A stretch of DNA of 23,706 bases from CAZVLE01 sp964627855 (GTDB lineage: Bacteria; Bacillota; Dethiobacteria; DTU022), in the NCBI GenBank assembly GCA_964627855.1, contig CAZVLE010000003.1:1-23706 (forward strand). The letters run 5' to 3'. Position 1 is the stretch's first letter, and every line of letters begins with the position of its first letter. Below the pieces are notes generated by a model, which was not told the DNA's origin, did no database searches, and worked only from the letters and a program-made list of their open reading frames with translations. The position numbers and the translations under genes were made by a program. Positions 21,386 through 23,706 of this stretch are shown piece after piece.

Positions 21386-23395
21386 GTGAATATTTACCGC
21401 ACAGCCTGCCCCCTGGACTGCTGGGATCAGTGCGCCCTGTTGGTTACCGAAGAATGTGGAAGGGTCTTGTCTATTGAACCCGATAGTACTCAGCCGATTA
21501 CAGGTAAGAGCATTTGTCAGAAAGGAAGGCGGCACCTTGAGCGCCTTAACCATCCTGACCGATTGCTCTATCCACTGCTGAAAAGAAATGGCACCTTTGA
21601 GCGAATCGGCTGGCCTGAAGCCCTGCAGTTGATGGCGACTAAAATTAGCACGGCTATAAAAAATCACGGGCCCTTATCACTACTTCATTTTTATGATGGC
21701 GGTTACGGCGGTTTGCTGAAAAACATTGAAGCACGCTTTTTTAGCGCCCTCGGCGGATGCACCGCCCACCGGGGCAGTCTTTGCTGGGGTGCTGGTCTGG
21801 CCGCGCAGAAGTACGATTTTGGAGCCGTTCTTTCTCACCAGCATGAAGATTTGTTGAATGCCAACCTGATCTTGATCTGGGGGCGAAATCCGGCCTATAC
21901 TTCGATTCACCTGCTGCCATTTTTACGCAGAGCTCAGGAAAAGGGAGCTCGCCTCATAGTCATTGACCCTTTGCGCACCGCTTCCGCCGCCCTGGCCGAT
22001 CAATATATCAGGGTCAGACCAGGCAGCGACGGCGCCTTAGCCCTTGGCATGGCCCATGTCCTGATTGAGAGAAACATGATCGACCAACACTTTGTAGAAA
22101 AGCGCAGCAGCGGGTTCGAACGGTTTGCGGCCATGTGCCGGGAGTATAATCCTGAAGTTGTGGCTGAATATACCGGCCTATCTTCTGCCGAGATTGTTAA
22201 TCTGGCTCTCGCTTATGGTGAAAGCAGGCCTGCCGCTATTTTGATCGGCATAGGCCTGCAAAGGCACAGTAATGGCTGCAACACAGTGCGGGCTATTGAT
22301 GCCCTGGCTGCACTCAGTGGTAATGTTGGCGTTGCCGGTGGTGGTGCCGGCTATGCTAATTTTCGCATCAGTCCTCATATCGATCATAGCTTTCTCAGCG
22401 GGGATGATCTCAATCCGCAGCGACGTTTTTATGCCAAACCGCAACTGGCTGCTGCTTTGAGCGGCTTAGTTGACCCGCCGGTAGAGTTCCTCTACATCAG
22501 CAGGGCGAACCCCCTTGTTCAGGTTGGCGACAGCAACACCTTACGTCGCGCAATGGCTAAAGTGCCTTTTATTGTAACCGCCGAGCATTTTATGACCGAT
22601 ACGGCCCAGCTTTCTGACCTGGTTTTGCCCTGTAGTAATTTTTTGGAAGCAGAAGATCTCTACTTTAATTCCATGAGCCACCAGTACCTGGTTTACGGCG
22701 CAAAGGTGATCGAACCACCCGGGGAGTGTCGTCCCGAGTATGAATATCTGGCCGATCTAGCCGGGCTCCTTTCTGCTGATGGTTACCCCCGCTTGAGTCC
22801 GCCTCAATTGATTGCCAGGGCCATAAAGCCCCTGACCGACACTTATGGGTTAACAATTGAAGAGCTCAAAGCAAAAACACCCTATCTGTTTCCCGATGCG
22901 CATAGCATTCCCTGGGAAGATGGCCTTTTTGCCACAGCCGGCGGCAAATTCAATTTCTATTCCGTAGAGGCGGAGAGGGATGGTGGCGATGGTTTGCCCC
23001 TTTACAGGACCCCAAGAGAACTAAGCGATCAGGTCCTGCGCGATCAGGGCTACATCTACTGGCTAGCCACCCCCCATGCAGCTGGTTCGATTCATTCGAC
23101 CCACCGTCTGCCGGGTGACAAGGCAAAGCCGGTCGCTTACATCTGCCGGCAAACTGCAGATAGAGAAAACCTGGTTGGAGGAGAAATAGTAACCGTTGCC
23201 TCAAAGAGGGGGGCAATAAGGGTAAAAGTGGCAATCAACGACAACGTGTCCCCCGATACGGTCCTGGTTTACCAGGGCTGGTGGCACTCTTCAGGAGCGG
23301 CGGTAAATAACCTTACCCCCGATCGTCTAACCGACCTCGGCGACCAGGCAGCATACTACGACTGCCTGTGCCGGATCGAAAAATCACCCCATTAA
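21386..23395 (+). CDS. Molybdopterin-dependent oxidoreductase, cytoplasmic, standalone
   Basis: A 669-residue member of the DMSO reductase/formate dehydrogenase superfamily. The N-terminal [4Fe-4S] domain has Cys8, Cys12, Cys16 and Cys44 (CPLDCWDQC and SICQKG). Then come the bis-MGD domains: GGCTAHRGSLCWGAG, in which Cys133 aligns best with the Mo/W ligand (Ser131 is the alternative), LILIWGRNPAYT, VIDPLRTASAALADQYIRVRPGSDGALALGMAHVL, DLVLPCSNFLEAEDLYFN, and the C-terminal dinucleotide-binding barrel from about 560 (YWLATPHAAGSIHST). No twin-arginine signal, so cytoplasmic. The GTG at 21386 is 8 nt from AAAGGAG. No FeS or membrane subunit adjoins it. Substrate and electron partner unknown. 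Confidence 0.88.
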   Translation: MNIYRTACPLDCWDQCALLVTEECGRVLSIEPDSTQPITGKSICQKGRRHLERLNHPDRLLYPLLKRNGTFERIGWPEALQLMATKISTAIKNHGPLSLLHFYDGGYGGLLKNIEARFFSALGGCTAHRGSLCWGAGLAAQKYDFGAVLSHQHEDLLNANLILIWGRNPAYTSIHLLPFLRRAQEKGARLIVIDPLRTASAALADQYIRVRPGSDGALALGMAHVLIERNMIDQHFVEKRSSGFERFAAMCREYNPEVVAEYTGLSSAEIVNLALAYGESRPAAILIGIGLQRHSNGCNTVRAIDALAALSGNVGVAGGGAGYANFRISPHIDHSFLSGDDLNPQRRFYAKPQLAAALSGLVDPPVEFLYISRANPLVQVGDSNTLRRAMAKVPFIVTAEHFMTDTAQLSDLVLPCSNFLEAEDLYFNSMSHQYLVYGAKVIEPPGECRPEYEYLADLAGLLSADGYPRLSPPQLIARAIKPLTDTYGLTIEELKAKTPYLFPDAHSIPWEDGLFATAGGKFNFYSVEAERDGGDGLPLYRTPRELSDQVLRDQGYIYWLATPHAAGSIHSTHRLPGDKAKPVAYICRQTADRENLVGGEIVTVASKRGAIRVKVAINDNVSPDTVLVYQGWWHSSGAAVNNLTPDRLTDLGDQAAYYDCLCRIEKSPH

Positions 23396-23601
23396 AGGCC
23401 ATCGCTATGTTCCTTATACATTGCTTTCCCACATATCAAAATATGGTCTGAGTCGCAGACGGAAAGGAATTTCAGCTCCGATTAGCCCCGAATGGATAAA
23501 TGAGCGTCGTAAGCGAATCAGATCAGGATAGTAAAAAAGGCTTACTCTAAAATGAAAGCAGTTGTTAAAAAGCTTATCTTTTAGACACATCTAGCCGTAA
23601 T
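23396..23601. other. Non-coding stretch
   Basis: About 200 nt between the molybdopterin gene and the convergent partial frame. Only short inverted repeats (for example GTCTG/CAGAC at 23446-23460) and a few AT-rich runs are visible. No RNA gene, clear terminator or ORF of useful length was found. Confidence 0.5.
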
Positions 23602-23706
23602 CTATTCAAAAGTGTAATCGACATCTTTTACTACTTCAAAAAGCAGTCCAACTCCACCCGGGCCATACATCCGTATCGCAACCTGGTTAACTGATTGTGG
23701 GGAATT
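23602..23706 (-). CDS. C-terminal end of a minus-strand gene (partial, runs off the window)
   Basis: On the minus strand the frame is open from the right edge to TAG at 23604-23602 and encodes 34 residues, including QVAIRMYGPGGVGLLFE, then VVKDVDYTFE at the end. It reads like real protein with alternating hydrophobic strands. The YGPGGV piece recalls YebC/PmpR proteins, but there it lies mid-protein, so this could be a truncated copy or an unrelated family. Start and most of the gene lie outside the window. Confidence 0.45.
   Translation of the reverse strand, partial: NSPQSVNQVAIRMYGPGGVGLLFEVVKDVDYTFE

Overview
The window reads as a chromosomal segment from an anaerobic, low-to-mid GC Firmicute, most likely class Clostridia. 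The support is strong Shine-Dalgarno sites of the GGAGG type in front of almost every gene, frequent GTG and TTG starts, good sigma-A-like promoters, a clostridial-type 3-hydroxybutyryl-CoA dehydrogenase, ferredoxin-type and molybdopterin proteins, and an NAD-dependent threonine dehydrogenase/KBL pair. No genus can be fixed from the sequence alone. I see no rRNA, tRNA, CRISPR array, insertion sequence or phage gene, so this is a mosaic of short metabolic operons rather than an obvious island.

Left part (1-7400): 3-hydroxybutyryl-CoA dehydrogenase with a possible small ORF behind it; a DUF554 membrane protein facing a fused trehalose-6-phosphate synthase/phosphatase; purC; a cysteine-rich double-cluster ferredoxin-like protein of unknown role; and, on the minus strand, an MTH1187-type thiamine-binding protein and a small two-helix membrane protein. 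A RidA-family protein follows on the plus strand.

Middle (7500-15100): a secreted low-complexity protein, a strong hairpin, an orphan DNA methyltransferase with a TTG start, a YccF membrane protein, and a CoA-disulfide-reductase-like flavoprotein (minus). Divergent from the flavoprotein lies a likely operon of yjbQ, a universal stress protein and an SLC13-type permease carrying four RCK_C domains.

Right part (15100-23706): on the minus strand, a P-loop kinase and a GH13_18 sucrose-phosphorylase-like enzyme, then a PrcB-domain lipoprotein. On the plus strand is a standalone homocysteine S-methyltransferase behind a very good promoter. It converges with a tdh-kbl threonine degradation operon (minus strand). 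A standalone molybdopterin oxidoreductase follows (plus), and a truncated minus-strand reading frame runs off the right edge.

Themes: compatible-solute and sugar-phosphate chemistry (trehalose synthesis; phosphorylase plus kinase), thiol and one-carbon/amino-acid metabolism (CoA-disulfide reductase-like, homocysteine methylation, threonine to glycine plus acetyl-CoA), and redox proteins of unknown partner. No single complete novel system is proven. The best leads are the 10-cysteine domain protein at 5199, the phosphorylase/P-loop kinase pair at 15735-18025, the four-RCK_C permease, the orphan methyltransferase with a hairpin in its leader, and a perfect 22-nt palindrome overlapping a second hairpin in front of yjbQ.
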